21,954 bases of DNA, taken from contig JBJEXX010000039.1 in assembly GCA_051886215.1 (NCBI GenBank), forward strand, positions 1 to 21,954, written 5' to 3'. The stretch comes from JBJEXX01 sp051886215 (lineage in GTDB: Bacteria; Bacillota_I; Bacilli_A; RF39; UBA660). Position numbers and translations under genes: made by a program. This document shows, in pieces, positions 21,855-21,954 of this stretch; the stretch's first letter is position 1, and each line of letters begins with the position of its first letter. The notes below the pieces were generated by a model. The model did not search any database, had not been told where the DNA came from, and worked only from the letters and a program-made list of their open reading frames with translations.

Positions 21855-21883
21855 ATTATATCAAAATAAAGGTATTTTGTCAA
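21855..21883 (-). promoter_or_regulatory. Consensus sigma-A promoter of the two-pass membrane protein gene
   Basis: On the minus strand TTGACA (21878-21883), 17-bp spacer and TATAAT (21855-21860), with TGA as -10 extension. The stretch TTTTGATATAATAT around the -10 is the same as in the promoter at 72-100. Confidence 0.85.
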
Positions 21884-21954
21884 AAAACTATTTATTTAAT
21901 GATAGTGTTTCCAAAGTCGGGAGATTTATAAAATATACTCTTATAAATAAATAA

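Noticed and set aside
1..21954. Mollicute code (TGA as tryptophan)
   Set aside because: Tryptophans examined are TGG, and full-length proteins are obtained without reading through TGA.

Overview
The window reads as an AT-rich (roughly a quarter G+C by eye) Firmicutes chromosome, most likely an uncultured or gut-type member of the Bacilli or a close relative. It uses the standard code: tryptophan is TGG, and TGA is not read through in the genes checked. Several marks point to a spore former or the descendant of one: a spoIIM gene, a ylbD-ylbE pair related to a spore coat protein operon, and a xerD-deoB pair that in Bacillus lies close to spoIIM. Genes are packed tightly. Intrinsic terminators and consensus sigma-A promoters (17-bp spacers, many with a TG extension before the -10) can be read in most gaps.

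Layout. 1-2550, plus strand: a small coiled-coil protein, then xerD and deoB. 2568-2843, minus: a DUF1540 cysteine-rich acidic protein. 2850-3550: about 700 bp without a gene, extremely AT-rich, holding two tandem repeats. 3576-5045, minus: an HTH regulator and spoIIM. 5122-5208, plus: a 28-residue membrane peptide gene divergent from spoIIM. 5316-9454: three paralogous proteins (here P1, P2, P3) that share a C-terminal pentapeptide-repeat-like module on differing N-terminal parts; a minus-strand Na/Pi-cotransporter-like gene lies between P2 and P3. 9460-13135, minus: a phenylalanine T-box leader with UUC specifier, pheS and pheT. 13160-14684, minus: a membrane-anchored protein translationally coupled to a divergent sigma-70-family factor. 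14768-15354, minus: ylbD-ylbE. 15399-20842, minus: parE and parC (topoisomerase IV) with an orphan AbiEii-like nucleotidyltransferase between them. 20923-21816, minus: a two-pass membrane protein with coiled-coil cytoplasmic ends.

How it works together. Most genes are housekeeping: translation (pheST), chromosome topology and dimer resolution (parE/parC, xerD), nucleoside catabolism (deoB). Sporulation genes sit among them. The least explained parts are the P1-P2-P3 family, the sigma factor and membrane protein pair, and two long hairpins that overlap the ribosome-binding site or start codon of a gene (the Na/Pi-like gene and ylbD). Five gene starts were moved downstream of the longest open frame because a Shine-Dalgarno sequence lies inside the extension (pheS, ylbD, the membrane partner, parC, the last membrane protein). 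No mobile element, CRISPR array, rRNA or tRNA was seen.
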